Origin: Mesorhizobium metallidurans STM 2683
GTDB taxonomy: Bacteria; Pseudomonadota; Alphaproteobacteria; Rhizobiales; Rhizobiaceae
Length of the DNA: 54,404 bases
Assembly (NCBI RefSeq): GCF_000350085.1
Contig: NZ_CAUM01000030.1
Span: 1-54,404, forward strand
Direction: 5' to 3'
Made by a program: the position numbers and the translations under genes. This document shows, piece by piece, positions 9,143 through 18,318 of this stretch (positions are counted from its first letter, which is position 1; the number at the start of each line of letters is the position of its first letter). Below the pieces are notes generated by a model. It was not told where the DNA came from. It did not search any database and was given only the letters and a program-made list of their open reading frames with translations.

Positions 9143-10324
9143 TCAACCCCCCAGCGCCTGATTCAAATCCGCGATCAGATCGTCGCCGTCCTCGATCCCA
9201 GCCGACAGTCGCACCAGCGAATCGGAAATCCCGATCTCCGCGCGCTTCCCGACCGGGATCGAGCCGTGCGTCATCAGTCCCGGGTGCTCGATCAGGCTTT
9301 CGACGCCGCCGAGGCTTTCGGCCAGGGTGAAGAGCTGCGTGCGTTCGAGGAAGCGTTTTGTGCCGGCAAGGTCGCGATCGAGCACGGCGGTGATCATGCC
9401 GCCGAAGGCGTGCATCTGCTGGACGGCGATGGCATGCTGCGGGTGGCTGGCGAGACCGGGATAGATGACGCGGCGCACATCCTTGCGGTTCTCCAGCCAT
9501 TGCGCGATCTTCAGGCCGTTGGCGGAATGGCGTTCCATCCTGAGCGCCAGCGTCTTGATGCCGCGCAGCGCCAAAAAACTGTCGAACGGGCCTGATATGG
9601 CGCCGATAGCGTTCTGCAGGAATTTCAGCCGGTCGGCCAAGTCCTTGTTGTCGCCGACCACCGCGACGCCGCCGACCATGTCGGAATGGCCGTTGAGGTA
9701 TTTGGTCGTCGAGTGGACGACGATATCGATGCCGAGCTCCAGCGGCCGTTGCAGATAGGGGCTGCAGAAGGTGTTGTCGGCGACCGAGATAAGGCTTTTG
9801 CGTTTCGCCAGCGCCGCAACGCCTTCGAGATCGACGATGCGCAGCAGCGGGTTGGTCGGCGTCTCGACCCAGAGCAGCTTCGTCTCCGGGCGGATCGCCG
9901 CCTCGACCGCGGCAAGGTCGGTGAAATCGACGAAGCTGACCTGAAGGTTGGCGGAGCGCTTGCGCACCCGCTCCATCAGCCGAAAGGAGCCGCCATAGAT
10001 ATCGTCGGTGGCGACGATATGGGCGCCGGAATCGAACAGTTCGAGCACCGTGGCGATCGCCGCCAGGCCCGAGGCGAAGGCGAAGGCGGCGGTGCCGCTT
10101 TCGAGATCGGCCACGGCGCGCTCGAAGGCGAAGCGGGTCGGGTTCTGGCTGCGGGCATATTCAAAACCCTTGTGTACGCCCGGCGACTGCTGGCCATAGG
10201 TCGAGGTGGCGTAGATCGGCACCATCACCGCGCCGGTCAGCGGGTCGTGGCTCTGGCCGCCATGGATGGTGCGCGTCGAAAAGGCCAGGCGGTTCCGGCC
10301 CGATAATGTTGCTTTTACGGTCAT
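9143..10324 (-). CDS. Cystathionine gamma-lyase/synthase-type PLP enzyme
   Basis: A 393-residue Cys/Met-metabolism PLP enzyme (fold type I). The PLP lysine is K208 in HSTTKYLNGHSD, and SGLAAI and VETPTNP are typical family motifs. Coupled to cystathionine beta-synthase, it most likely works as a gamma-lyase, splitting cystathionine to cysteine, 2-oxobutanoate and ammonia; sequence alone does not exclude gamma-synthase. Its ATG overlaps the upstream gene's stop by 4 bp (ATGA), implying translational coupling. An open frame continuing upstream of 10324 to 11620 is antiparallel-frame noise over the CBS gene. Confidence 0.92.
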   Translation of the reverse strand: MTVKATLSGRNRLAFSTRTIHGGQSHDPLTGAVMVPIYATSTYGQQSPGVHKGFEYARSQNPTRFAFERAVADLESGTAAFAFASGLAAIATVLELFDSGAHIVATDDIYGGSFRLMERVRKRSANLQVSFVDFTDLAAVEAAIRPETKLLWVETPTNPLLRIVDLEGVAALAKRKSLISVADNTFCSPYLQRPLELGIDIVVHSTTKYLNGHSDMVGGVAVVGDNKDLADRLKFLQNAIGAISGPFDSFLALRGIKTLALRMERHSANGLKIAQWLENRKDVRRVIYPGLASHPQHAIAVQQMHAFGGMITAVLDRDLAGTKRFLERTQLFTLAESLGGVESLIEHPGLMTHGSIPVGKRAEIGISDSLVRLSAGIEDGDDLIADLNQALGG

Positions 10325-11745
10325 CGGGCGCGCCTCAGATGGTTGATCAGGTCGATGCGGGTTATCAGGCCGACGAACTCGTCGCCGTCGAAGATGATGG
10401 CGACCTCGTTGCGGTCGAAGACCGGCAACAGCGCGTCCAGCGTCTGGCTGGCCTGCAGCGTGTGCAGATTGGAGGTCATCGCGGTGCGCACCGGGGCCTT
10501 GAAGCGGTCCCACCGGCTGTCGTAGGGACCGTCGACATGGGCGAGGATATCGCTTTCGTCGACGATGCCGACCAGCTTGCCCTCGTCCAGCACCGGCAGT
10601 TGCGAAACGTCCGAGCGGCGCATGCGGCCATAGGCGTTGAGCAGGCTTTCTTCCGGGCCGACAAACACGGTGTCGCCGGTGCGGTGCGAGCGCATCACCA
10701 GGTCGCGCAGGTCGCCATGCTGCTCCTGCTCGGCCAGGCCCTGCTCGGCCAACCAGAAATCGTCGAAGACCTTCGACAGATATTTGTTGCCGCTGTCGCA
10801 GACGAAGGTGACGACGCGCTTGGCGGACGTCTGCTCGCGGCAATAGCGAAGTGCGGCCGACAGCAGCGTGCCCGACGACGACCCAGCGAGGATGCCTTCC
10901 TTGGACAAGAGATCCCGCACGGCCAGCATGCTCTGCTTGTCGGTGATGGAATAGGCCTTTTTCACCAGCGACAGATCGGCATTGGGCGGGACGAAATCCT
11001 CGCCGATGCCTTCCACGGTCCAGCTGCCGGCCTCTTCCATCTTGCCGGTCTTGATCAGCGGCGCCAGCACCGAGCCGACCGGATCGGCAAGGATCATCTC
11101 GGTCTTCGGCGAGACTTTTGCGAAATAACGGCCAAGGCCGGTCAGCGTGCCGCCGGAACCGACGCCGACAACCACCGCGTCGACATCGCCTTCGAGCTGC
11201 GTGAAGATCTCCGGACCGGTCGTGGTTTCGTGGGCCAGCGGATTGGCCGGATTGGCGAACTGGTTGGCGTAGAACGCGCCGGGCAATTCGGCGGCGAGCT
11301 TTTCGGCCATGTCCTGATAATATTCGGCGTGGCCCTTGCCGACATCGGAGCGGGTCATGCGCACTTCGGCGCCGAGCGCGCGCAAATGCTGGATCTTTTC
11401 GCGCGACATCTTGTCGGGCACGACGAGGATGATGCGGTAGCCCTTGGGGATGCCGACCTGGGCGAGGCCGAGGCCGGTGTTGCCGGCCGTCGCCTCGACG
11501 ATGGTGCCGCCGCGCTTGAGCTTGCCCTGTTTTTCGGCGGCGGCGATCATCGACAGCGCGATGCGGTCCTTGATCGAACCGCCGGGATTCTGGCTTTCGA
11601 GCTTGATGAACAGCCGGCACTTGCCGATGTCGAATTTGGTCAGCTCGACGACCGGCGTCTGGCCGATCAGGTCGAGGACCGATGCATAGGGCGGCCGCAG
11701 GCGCTGCGGGCCAGCGTCGGGTGCGGCGGTCTTGTGCTCGCTCAT
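10321..11745 (-). CDS. Cystathionine beta-synthase with C-terminal CBS pair
   Basis: A 474-residue enzyme that condenses homocysteine with serine (or acetylserine) in reverse transsulfuration. The PLP lysine is K59 in NPGGSIKDR, the substrate loop is ATAGNTGLG and the phosphate loop is GVGSGGTLTG. Residues ~345-470 form two CBS motifs (VGPEESLLNAYGRM and MTSNLHTLQASQTLDALLPV), the region that binds adenosyl ligands in the animal enzyme. No N-terminal heme CxxH motif is present. First gene of a two-gene operon. Confidence 0.93.
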   Translation of the reverse strand: MSEHKTAAPDAGPQRLRPPYASVLDLIGQTPVVELTKFDIGKCRLFIKLESQNPGGSIKDRIALSMIAAAEKQGKLKRGGTIVEATAGNTGLGLAQVGIPKGYRIILVVPDKMSREKIQHLRALGAEVRMTRSDVGKGHAEYYQDMAEKLAAELPGAFYANQFANPANPLAHETTTGPEIFTQLEGDVDAVVVGVGSGGTLTGLGRYFAKVSPKTEMILADPVGSVLAPLIKTGKMEEAGSWTVEGIGEDFVPPNADLSLVKKAYSITDKQSMLAVRDLLSKEGILAGSSSGTLLSAALRYCREQTSAKRVVTFVCDSGNKYLSKVFDDFWLAEQGLAEQEQHGDLRDLVMRSHRTGDTVFVGPEESLLNAYGRMRRSDVSQLPVLDEGKLVGIVDESDILAHVDGPYDSRWDRFKAPVRTAMTSNLHTLQASQTLDALLPVFDRNEVAIIFDGDEFVGLITRIDLINHLRRAR

Positions 11746-11889
11746 ATCAGATGCTCCATGGTAACAGGCGAGCGACCGCCTTTGGCGAGGTGGTCAGCCT
11801 ATCGTCTTTTCCAGCCGTTTGCAGTCTGAAAGAAGATAGATCGTGCCAATCGACCGGCGAGATGCGGAATGAAATTCCGGTTTCGCGCC

Positions 11890-11983
11890 TTCGTCATCCT
11901 CGGGCTTGACCCGAGGACCCATGCCGTGGCGTGGACCGAGGAATGCAGCGGTCCAGACCATCGCTTCGCCCTGGGATGACGAA
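11890..11983. repeat. Family A element, short form, copy 2
   Basis: A 94-bp element from TTCGTCATCC to GGATGACGAA. The left half holds a perfect hairpin (CTCGGG/CCCGAG with a 5-nt loop) followed by the family word CCATGCCGTG, and the right arm is shortened. It lies in the 262-bp gap upstream of the CBS gene and downstream of the FAD protein gene. Confidence 0.8.
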
Positions 11984-12007
11984 GGAAGGGTGGCTAAAGA
12001 ACGCTTT

Positions 12008-13363
12008 TCAACCCAGCAGCCGTTTGCTCAGCCGTGCGCACTGCACCCGGATATCGGGAATCGCGTCGATCTCGAAGAAAGTGCCGCGCGTCAGCGGGCC
12101 GACGGCGAGGATCTTGGCCGAGACGACGCCATCGCCGGCGATGAGCTCGCAGTTGGCGGTCACGTCGAGGCCAAGGCGCAGCGGATCCGGCCTTGCCAGG
12201 CCGCGGTCGACCAGCGAGCGCACCACGCTGTTCGACGTCGTCGAGATGTCCCTGGCGATGCCGGTGCAATCATAGATGCGCGCGGCTTCGAGCGTTTCGA
12301 GACGCTTTGTGTGGCGCGACTGGACTTCGACGGTGAATGCCTCGCCCACCGTGATGGCGACGACGCGCCCGGCGACAGGCCGGATGCGGCCGGTTTGCAC
12401 GGCGTCGGTGACGCGGGCGTAGACTTCGGGGGCCATGCGATGGCGATGGATGTCCCACCAGGCCTTGGTGTGTTCGACAAAGCGGCGTTTGGCCGAAGCC
12501 GGCCAGTTCTGCCAGATCTTCTGGTTGAAGGGTCTCAGGCCGTCGACAACGTCGCGCCAGTCGATGCCGGCCTTCCGGTTTTCCCGGATCAGGTCGCGGA
12601 ACCAGCCGACGAAATAGGAAAGCTGGGTACCGAGCGGAATGTCGGCGACGTCGAGCTTGATCGGATTGCCCTTGCGGTGCGGTGACGGCAGCAGGCCGCG
12701 CCTGGACAACGCTGTTATCTCGCCGCGATGTCCGCGCTGTTCGAGCGACAGGAAGGCATCGACCATGCTCAGGCCGGTGCCCAGCACCAGGACCGGGGCT
12801 TCGGGAGCCAGCGGCGTGTCGGCCTCCGATCCCATCCTGATCGCGTGGCCCTGGCCGGCGCCCGGCTCCTCGTCATGCCCGGTCGCCAGCACGGCAAGAT
12901 GGGCGACGACACTGGTGCCGTTGGCCAGCGCCACCTCGACCCCGGATGGGGTGGGCGAGATCGAGAGGCTCTCCTCGCGGATCAGCCGAAGCCGGCCCGT
13001 GTCACGCTCGCGGGCCTCGAGCTCGTCCAGCAGTTCCTTGAGGTAGCGGGCATAGACGCTGCGCGGCGCGTAGACCGGCGCCTGTTCTGATGTCGCCAGG
13101 CCGCGCTCGAGCAGCCAGCGCCAGAAATTGCCGGGATCGTCGGCATAGGCGCTCATGCCGGCGGCGCTGACATTCAGCACATGCGCCGACAGCAGCGTGG
13201 AGTAGGCCATGCCCTGACCGAAATGCGGACGCTTTTCGATCAGCGTGACGCGCAGATCGGGGTTGGGCGATTTCAGGAGATGCGCGGCAAGCACGACGCC
13301 GCTGGCGCCGCCGCCAACGATGATGATTGAGTTTGGGATAATCGAATTGGCGCGCCCGGTCAT
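12008..13363 (-). CDS. FAD/NAD(P)-binding protein (NAD_binding_9-type oxidoreductase)
   Basis: A 451-residue flavoprotein with an N-terminal dinucleotide site ([18 protein letters not shown]), a second Rossmann segment ([18 protein letters not shown]) and a typical ATG motif ([12 protein letters not shown]). This class is annotated as an FAD-dependent oxidoreductase of unknown substrate. It lies 40 bp downstream of the Rrf2-type regulator on the same strand and is probably controlled by it. With the neighbouring transsulfuration genes and a cysteine-rich regulator, a role in sulfur metabolism is a reasonable guess but not shown by the sequence. Confidence 0.85.
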   Translation of the reverse strand: MTGRANSIIPNSIIIVGGGASGVVLAAHLLKSPNPDLRVTLIEKRPHFGQGMAYSTLLSAHVLNVSAAGMSAYADDPGNFWRWLLERGLATSEQAPVYAPRSVYARYLKELLDELEARERDTGRLRLIREESLSISPTPSGVEVALANGTSVVAHLAVLATGHDEEPGAGQGHAIRMGSEADTPLAPEAPVLVLGTGLSMVDAFLSLEQRGHRGEITALSRRGLLPSPHRKGNPIKLDVADIPLGTQLSYFVGWFRDLIRENRKAGIDWRDVVDGLRPFNQKIWQNWPASAKRRFVEHTKAWWDIHRHRMAPEVYARVTDAVQTGRIRPVAGRVVAITVGEAFTVEVQSRHTKRLETLEAARIYDCTGIARDISTTSNSVVRSLVDRGLARPDPLRLGLDVTANCELIAGDGVVSAKILAVGPLTRGTFFEIDAIPDIRVQCARLSKRLLG

Positions 13364-13403
13364 GCGGGCTTCCCGGGCAAATGCCGGCTCAGAAGCTTTT
13401 GCT

Positions 13404-13853
13404 TCAGGCCTGGACCTTCAACGCCAGCGGAAGCTCGTCGATGGCGATGTCGCGCATCTCGGCGAGGCTGCGCTGGTCCAGCACCTCGGCGATGGCCTGG
13501 CGGACCTCCAGCATCAGATGACGGACTTGGCATGTCGCCTCGTTGCAATCTTCACAGCGCTGATACAGGGTGCGGCTGGCACAGGGGATCGGAGCAAGCG
13601 GGCCGTCGAGCACGCGCACGACGTGGCCGACCCTGATCTCATCGGCCGGCCGCGCCAGGCGATAACCGCCCTCCTTGCCCTTGCGGCTCTGGACGAAGCC
13701 GGCATTGCGCAATTCGCCGAGGATGGCGTCGAGAAATTTCTTCGGGATGTTGTTGCCGCTGGCAATATCGCCGACGAAGGCAAGCTGTCCGGCCGGCAGC
13801 CGCGCGAGGTGAACGAGCGCCTTGAGGCCGTACTTACCCTTTTTCGTGAGCAT
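13404..13853 (-). CDS. Rrf2-family transcriptional regulator with four-cysteine cluster
   Basis: A 149-residue winged-helix protein. Residues 1-70 give the Rrf2 HTH (KGKYGLKALVHLA, IPKKFLDAILGELRNAGFV, RKGKEGGYRLARP). C91, C100, C103 and C108 form a CX8CX2CX4C group where IscR/NsrR-type members carry Fe-S ligands. It is not the rhizobial RirA sequence as I remember it. It could sense Fe-S status, redox or cysteine supply, as CymR does by another mechanism. It is transcribed with the FAD/NAD(P)-binding protein, and an imperfect palindrome ~92-117 bp upstream could be its own operator. Confidence 0.9.
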   Translation of the reverse strand: MLTKKGKYGLKALVHLARLPAGQLAFVGDIASGNNIPKKFLDAILGELRNAGFVQSRKGKEGGYRLARPADEIRVGHVVRVLDGPLAPIPCASRTLYQRCEDCNEATCQVRHLMLEVRQAIAEVLDQRSLAEMRDIAIDELPLALKVQA

Positions 13854-13944
13854 AGACCGAACGTTTCTTTGTCATGCGACGGCGCAGGGCCACCGGTTGC
13901 GAAACGCCTGGCACTCCGGTCCATCCCCGCCGCGTCCAAGCTGC

Positions 13945-13970
13945 CATGACACATAATTTCTAGTGACATG
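13945..13970. promoter_or_regulatory. Candidate operator upstream of the Rrf2-type gene
   Basis: CATGACAC, a 10-bp AT-rich spacer, then GTGACATG: 8-bp arms with a single central mismatch. It is the clearest dyad in the 350-bp gap between the regulator (start 13853) and the small membrane protein (stop 14204). Rrf2 proteins often autoregulate through such dyads. Nothing else recognisable lies in this gap. Confidence 0.35.
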
Positions 13971-14203
13971 ATGTACAAGCCGAAAATGTTGATTTTGCTT
14001 GGGTTTAAGCCGATTTGACTAGCCTTGCAGCCGTGAGGACGCGAGAATGCGTTGCTCATCGTCCTCTCCAACTCCCTATGTCGATAAGAATACTATACTT
14101 ACTCCCGAGCACATGGGATGGACTTTCAATTCCGCAGCCGTTGCCGGCATGGATTTGCCCGGCAGTTGGTGAGAACGGAAAATTTCTGCCGCGGTGCGCG
14201 CGC

Positions 14204-14392
14204 TCACTGGCGCGAACGATTCGCCCAGGCCAGCCCCGCCAGGCCGACCAGCGCGGTGACGATACCGGCATAAAGCCATTGCGACTGGCCGGTCATGAAG
14301 CTGCCCTGGACCACGCCCGCGCCTTGCAGCGACCACACCACGCCGACGGCGAGCACGAGCAGCGCAAGCAGATTTTTGATCAATCTCGTCAT
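14204..14392 (-). CDS. Small membrane protein, 62 residues
   Basis: Begins MTRLIKNLLALLVLAVGVVWSL and contains a second hydrophobic segment (WLYAGIVTALVGLAGLAWA), so two membrane helices joined by a short Gly-rich loop (QGAGVVQGSFMTGQSQ). The start at 14392 has a good GGAG site 8 bp upstream. Longer in-frame starts exist but read through low-hydrophobicity sequence without a site. Such small two-helix proteins are common in rhizobia and have no known function. It stands alone. Confidence 0.7.
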   Translation of the reverse strand: MTRLIKNLLALLVLAVGVVWSLQGAGVVQGSFMTGQSQWLYAGIVTALVGLAGLAWANRSRQ

Positions 14393-14625
14393 TGTGAATC
14401 TCCTTCCCAGTCGATCCTGGCTCCGGCTCATCGTGAACCGCGCGCGGTTTCGAATTGGTCTGCCCGACCGGCAAGTGCAAATGCCCTTGGCTCTATTGGC
14501 CCCGTGCGCCATTCACAATGACGACGACTTTGCCTTTCTTATAGCGATCGATCAGGAATGATTCCATCAGACTGACTTTCGCTTCTGTGATGAGCCGGCG
14601 ACGCCGGCAATACGGCGATCCAAGC

Positions 14626-15441
14626 TCAATCGGGAAGCCCGTTGAATTTCCGAAGGTTCTTGTCGACGAAGGATTCAGGCAGGAAGCGTCGCAGGAAGCG
14701 GATCTGTCCGGCAGCTTTTCCCGCGGTGTAGCGTCGTTTGGGCGATGTCGCATTGGCGACCCTTACGATGGCGTCGGCGACCACCTGGGGTGAATCGCCC
14801 TTTGCGACATTCTCGCGCATCAGCTTCTCCGCATTGGCGCGAACCGTATCGTAGAGGGCAAGCGGCCGGTCCGGTCGCGTGATGTTCTCTTCGAAGGACG
14901 TGCGGGTCAAGCCGGGCTCGACAAGCACGATACGGATGCCCTGCGTTCGCACTTCGTGGTCGAGCGATTCCGAGTAGCCTTCGATGGCGTGCTTGGTCGA
15001 TGCGTAGAGTGCGTTATAGGGAGCGGGGATCAGCCCGAGTATGGAGCTAAGGTTGACGATCCGGCCTCTGCGCTGCCGTCTCATCACGGGCAGGACCGCA
15101 TTTGTCATTCGTATGACGCCGAACACGTTCACGTCGAATACGGCTTTCGCCTGTGTCGTGGTAGACTCCTCCGCGCCGCCAAGCAATCCGATCCCGGCAT
15201 TGTTGACGAGAAGATCGATCCGCCCCGCGCGGCTTAGAACCTCGTCGACGACGCCTTGCACGGACGCATCGCTGCTCACGTCGCAGATTAGCATCGCTAT
15301 CCCATCCGCGGTGTCGGGCATCGGCCTTCGACTGGTGCCGAAGACACGGTAGCCATCGCGCCGCAGCGCTTGCGCCGTCACCAGCCCGATACCGGAGGAA
15401 GCACCCGTGACCAGGGCAATACCGCGTTCTGTCTTGCTCAT
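14626..15441 (-). CDS. Short-chain dehydrogenase/reductase (classical SDR)
   Basis: A 271-residue NAD(P)-dependent oxidoreductase. The cofactor motif TGASSGIG is near the N-terminus, NNAGIG marks the mid region, and the catalytic Ser-Tyr-Lys set is in NLSSILGL and YASTKH. Substrate unknown. The start at 15441 is preferred because AAGGACGAG lies about 6 bp upstream; an ATG at 15456 is the alternative. It is divergent from an HxlR-type regulator, with a dyad in the shared promoter region, so it is probably repressed by that regulator. Confidence 0.9.
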   Translation of the reverse strand: MSKTERGIALVTGASSGIGLVTAQALRRDGYRVFGTSRRPMPDTADGIAMLICDVSSDASVQGVVDEVLSRAGRIDLLVNNAGIGLLGGAEESTTTQAKAVFDVNVFGVIRMTNAVLPVMRRQRRGRIVNLSSILGLIPAPYNALYASTKHAIEGYSESLDHEVRTQGIRIVLVEPGLTRTSFEENITRPDRPLALYDTVRANAEKLMRENVAKGDSPQVVADAIVRVANATSPKRRYTAGKAAGQIRFLRRFLPESFVDKNLRKFNGLPD

Positions 15442-15486
15442 CGGCTCGTCCTTCATTTTTGTCGTGGACCATCTATGGGCAATCAG

Positions 15487-15507
15487 TTACTATCAATTCA
15501 ATAGTAA
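15487..15507. promoter_or_regulatory. Candidate HxlR operator in the SDR/hxlR divergent promoter
   Basis: TTACTAT, a 7-bp spacer, then ATAGTAA: a perfect 7-bp dyad in the 89-bp divergent gap. An overlapping TAGT/ACTA pair continues to about base 15517, which suggests two adjacent binding sites. HxlR-type regulators usually bind dyads in such shared promoters. Confidence 0.45.
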
Positions 15508-15530
15508 GTCACTACTAAAATGATATCGAC

Positions 15531-15962
15531 ATGAAAAAACTTTCGGACCAACCCTGTCTGATCGCCCGGAGCCTGGCGCTGGTGGGAGACGCATGGAGCA
15601 TGCTGATCATGCGCGACGCCCATGCGGGGCTGACCCGCTTCGATGATTTTCGCAAGAGCCTCGGGATCGCGCCGACGATGCTGACGGCGCGGCTTTCATC
15701 ACTGACCGAGTACGGGCTGCTGGAGAAGCGCCGCTATTCCGACCGTCCGCCACGGGACGAGTATGTGCTGACGGAAGCCGGCCGCGACTTTCTGCCAGTC
15801 CTGTTTGCGATCGGCGCGTGGGGACGCAAGCATCGCGGCGGGGGCGAGGTGACGCGCTTCTTCGACGCCGAGACCGGAACGGAGGTCGATCCCGTCACCA
15901 TCGACCGCGCGACCGGCGCTCCGGTCGGAACACGTCCTATTCGTATCGCCGCACCCGAATGA
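15531..15962 (+). CDS. HxlR-family winged-helix transcriptional regulator
   Basis: A 143-residue regulator. The HxlR signature is clear: CLIARSLALVGDAWSMLIMRDA, then FDDFRKSLGIAPTMLTARLSSLTEYGLLEKRRYSDRP and the YVLTEAGRDFLPVL helix. The C-terminal tail (EVTRFFDAETGTEVDPVTIDRATG) is longer than in minimal family members. These proteins often respond to electrophiles or aldehydes and control a divergent reductase, which fits the SDR next door. The ribosome-binding site is weak. Confidence 0.92.
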   Translation: MKKLSDQPCLIARSLALVGDAWSMLIMRDAHAGLTRFDDFRKSLGIAPTMLTARLSSLTEYGLLEKRRYSDRPPRDEYVLTEAGRDFLPVLFAIGAWGRKHRGGGEVTRFFDAETGTEVDPVTIDRATGAPVGTRPIRIAAPE

Positions 15963-16263
15963 GCCGGATAGATGGATCCCGGTCGATCGTGACTCGCGCG
16001 ATGAGGACGATGGAAGAACCAAAGGAAGCGATCCGATCGCACTCGTCTACACTAGTATTCCGACCGGCAATCTCGCTGAAGACAGCTGCGATATCCCTAC
16101 GGATATCAACCAAGACTCGCAGCCAACCCACTGAAAATCTCTGACAGACTGTTTCGCACCGACTCCAAACGTGTGCTGTTGCCACGGAACTGCCGGATAC
16201 TTGCCGCATTTCCTGCCTTATTCGCCACCTAACGGCGCGGTTCCGTCAACGGAGCCTTTCCAA
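15963..16263. other. Intergenic stretch without a recognised gene
   Basis: 301 bp between the HxlR-type regulator and the RlpA-like gene. No open frame with coding character, clear terminator or dyad was seen. The right end must hold the promoter of the RlpA-like gene. Confidence 0.5.
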
Positions 16264-16623
16264 ATGAAGAAAAACAACAAGACCGCGCTTGTCGCGGTGA
16301 CGATAGCGGCTGGCCTGATGGTCGGCGCATCCGTCTCCCCCGCCGCCGCCCAGTGCGGCCGTGCCTCCTGGTACGCGCTGCATTCGAAAACCGCTTCCGG
16401 CGAGCGCATGAACCCGTCGGCGCTGACCGCGGCGCATCGCAGCCTGCCCTTCGGCACCAGGCTGAAGGTGACCAACCGCAACAACGGCCGCAGCGTCGTC
16501 GTGCGCATCAACGATCGCGGCCCGTTCATCAAGGGGCGCATGCTCGACCTGTCGAAGGGCGCCGCCAGCCGGCTTGGCTTCATCAGTTCGGGTCACACGT
16601 CCGTGTGCATGGCACGCGTCTGA
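16264..16623 (+). CDS. RlpA-like double-psi beta-barrel secreted protein
   Basis: A 119-residue secreted protein. [20 protein letters not shown] with a PAAA-Q site is a type I signal peptide (cut after about residue 29). The mature part is a single RlpA-like barrel: [38 protein letters not shown] and [20 protein letters not shown]. RlpA proteins cleave naked glycan strands at the septum. This one is short, lacks a SPOR domain and lipobox, and would be a soluble periplasmic cell-wall protein. It is monocistronic, with a stem-loop just after the stop. Confidence 0.9.
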   Translation: MKKNNKTALVAVTIAAGLMVGASVSPAAAQCGRASWYALHSKTASGERMNPSALTAAHRSLPFGTRLKVTNRNNGRSVVVRINDRGPFIKGRMLDLSKGAASRLGFISSGHTSVCMARV

Positions 16624-16632
16624 GCCTATTTG

Positions 16633-16654
16633 GTGTCCGGCTCCGGCCGGGCAC
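16633..16654 (+). terminator. Stem-loop after the RlpA-like gene
   Basis: GTGTCCGGC and GCCGGGCAC pair over 9 bp (one G-U wobble) around a 4-nt loop, starting 9 bp after the stop. There is no T-run, so it may be a processing hairpin or a weak terminator. The remaining ~270 bp up to phaZ show nothing else recognisable. Confidence 0.4.
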
Positions 16655-16922
16655 ATCCTGCCCTTCCACACGGCAATCGCATCTGGCATTGGGGATTGCC
16701 GATGGCCGCGCCGCCCCTCATCGCCTGCCCGACCTTTTCGCAGGCGCACATTGAGCCGGCTCTGGCTGTCGAGGGCGGATTCCCAAGGCCTTGGACGAAA
16801 GAAGTGCATAGATCACGGCACCTGACGTATTGCATTGCAGCAATTTGTTGCTAACCTCCCCGGCAGACATTCAGGGTTCGGCGCTGCCCAGCGTGCCCTT
16901 GGTGCAGCAAGCGGGGTTCCCG

Positions 16923-18200
16923 ATGTTCTACCAGCTCTACGAACTGAACCACGCAGCCCTGCAGCCGGCGCGCCTCTATGCCGATGCTGTGCGCCTGCTC
17001 TACACCAACCCGCTCAATCCGTTTTCGCACACGCACTGGGGCCGTTCGGTCGCGGCGACGGCCGAATTGTTCGAACGCACCACGCGCCGCTACGGCAAGC
17101 CGCAATTCGGCCTGGCGAAGACCGTCGTCGACTGGAAGAATGTCGAGGTCAGCGAAAAGACCGTCTGGTCGCGGCCTTTCTGCAATCTGGTGCGTTTCGA
17201 GCGCGCCGTTCCCGCCGGCCGCAAGCCCGATCCGAAGCTGCTGATCGTGGCGCCGATGTCCGGCCACTACGCGACGCTTTTGCGCGGCACGGTCGAAGCG
17301 ATGCTGCCCTATGCCGACGTGCACATCACCGACTGGGTCGACGCCCGCATGGTGCCGCTCAGCGACGGCAGCTTCGACCTCGACGACTATATCGATTACA
17401 TCATCGACATGCTGCATGCGCTGGGGCCCGACACCCATGTCATGGCGGTGTGCCAGCCTTCGGTGCCGGTGCTGGCGGCGGTGGCGCTGATGGAAACGCG
17501 GGGCGACCCGTTCGTGCCCTCGACGATGACGCTGATGGGCGGACCGATCGACACCCGCCGCAATCCGACCGCGGTCAATCTTCTGGCCGAGGAAAAGGGC
17601 ATCGACTGGTTCCGCGACAATGTCGTCATGCAGGCGCCCTGGCCGGTGCCGGGTTTCGGCCGCGAGGTCTATCCCGGCTTCCTGCAGCTTTCGGGCTTCA
17701 TGAGCATGAATCTCGACCGCCACATCATCGCCCACAAGGACTTCTTCATGCATCTGGTGAAGCATGATGGCGACAATGCCGAGAAGCACCGCGATTTCTA
17801 CGACGAATATCTGGCGGTGATGGACCTGACGGCGGAGTTCTACCTGCAGACGGTCGACACCGTGTTCGTCCGCCATGCCCTGCCCAAGGGCGAGATGACG
17901 CATCGCGGCGTGGCCGTCGACCCGTCGGCGATCCGCAATGTCGCCCTGTTCACGGTCGAGGGCGAGAACGACGATATTTCCGGCCTCGGCCAGACCAAGG
18001 CCGCGCACGATCTGTGCGTCAACATCCCCGCGGACAGGCACGCCCATTACATGCAGCCGGCGGTCGGCCATTACGGCGTCTTCAACGGCTCGCGCTTCCG
18101 CTCCGAAATCGTGCCGCGCATCGTCGACTTCATCACCAGCTATGGCCGCCAGACCCGCGTTGCGGTGAAACCGAGGCTGGTGCGCGCCGCCAAGCGGTAG
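16923..18200 (+). CDS. phaZ: Intracellular polyhydroxybutyrate depolymerase
   Basis: A 425-residue PhaZ of the intracellular type, which mobilises stored PHB granules. It begins MFYQLYELNHAALQPARLYADA, a family hallmark. The nucleophile is C177 in VMAVCQPSVP (cysteine in place of the lipase serine, as in Ralstonia PhaZ1), followed by the Asp region FTVEGENDDISG and the His region MQPAVGHYGVF. No signal peptide, as expected for a granule-associated cytosolic enzyme. Upstream in-frame starts from 16830 would add residues not seen in the family. No other phasin or PHB gene is adjacent. Confidence 0.94.
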   Translation: MFYQLYELNHAALQPARLYADAVRLLYTNPLNPFSHTHWGRSVAATAELFERTTRRYGKPQFGLAKTVVDWKNVEVSEKTVWSRPFCNLVRFERAVPAGRKPDPKLLIVAPMSGHYATLLRGTVEAMLPYADVHITDWVDARMVPLSDGSFDLDDYIDYIIDMLHALGPDTHVMAVCQPSVPVLAAVALMETRGDPFVPSTMTLMGGPIDTRRNPTAVNLLAEEKGIDWFRDNVVMQAPWPVPGFGREVYPGFLQLSGFMSMNLDRHIIAHKDFFMHLVKHDGDNAEKHRDFYDEYLAVMDLTAEFYLQTVDTVFVRHALPKGEMTHRGVAVDPSAIRNVALFTVEGENDDISGLGQTKAAHDLCVNIPADRHAHYMQPAVGHYGVFNGSRFRSEIVPRIVDFITSYGRQTRVAVKPRLVRAAKR

Positions 18201-18318
18201 ACCCAAGGGGTAGGCCAAAGGGGTAGAGATGTTGCACAATAGCCGCTTTTTCGGCCGTGCCGGTAACCATGTCGAAATTCTCGCCGTTTGCATAATTGAC
18301 ACGGAGTGTAAATCGCCC

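Noticed and set aside
10325..11620. Open minus-strand frame extending the cystathionine lyase gene far upstream
   Set aside because: It overlaps the CBS gene in another frame on the same strand. The translation is Arg/Gly/Pro-rich noise with no family resemblance, and the real start overlaps the CBS stop.
11746..12007. Possible SAM-type riboswitch upstream of the CBS operon
   Set aside because: A weak GACC/GGTC hairpin is present, but no SAM-I, SAM-II or SAH core could be matched by eye.
16830..16922. N-terminal extension of phaZ
   Set aside because: In-frame but non-homologous to PhaZ, which conventionally begins MFYQLYE.
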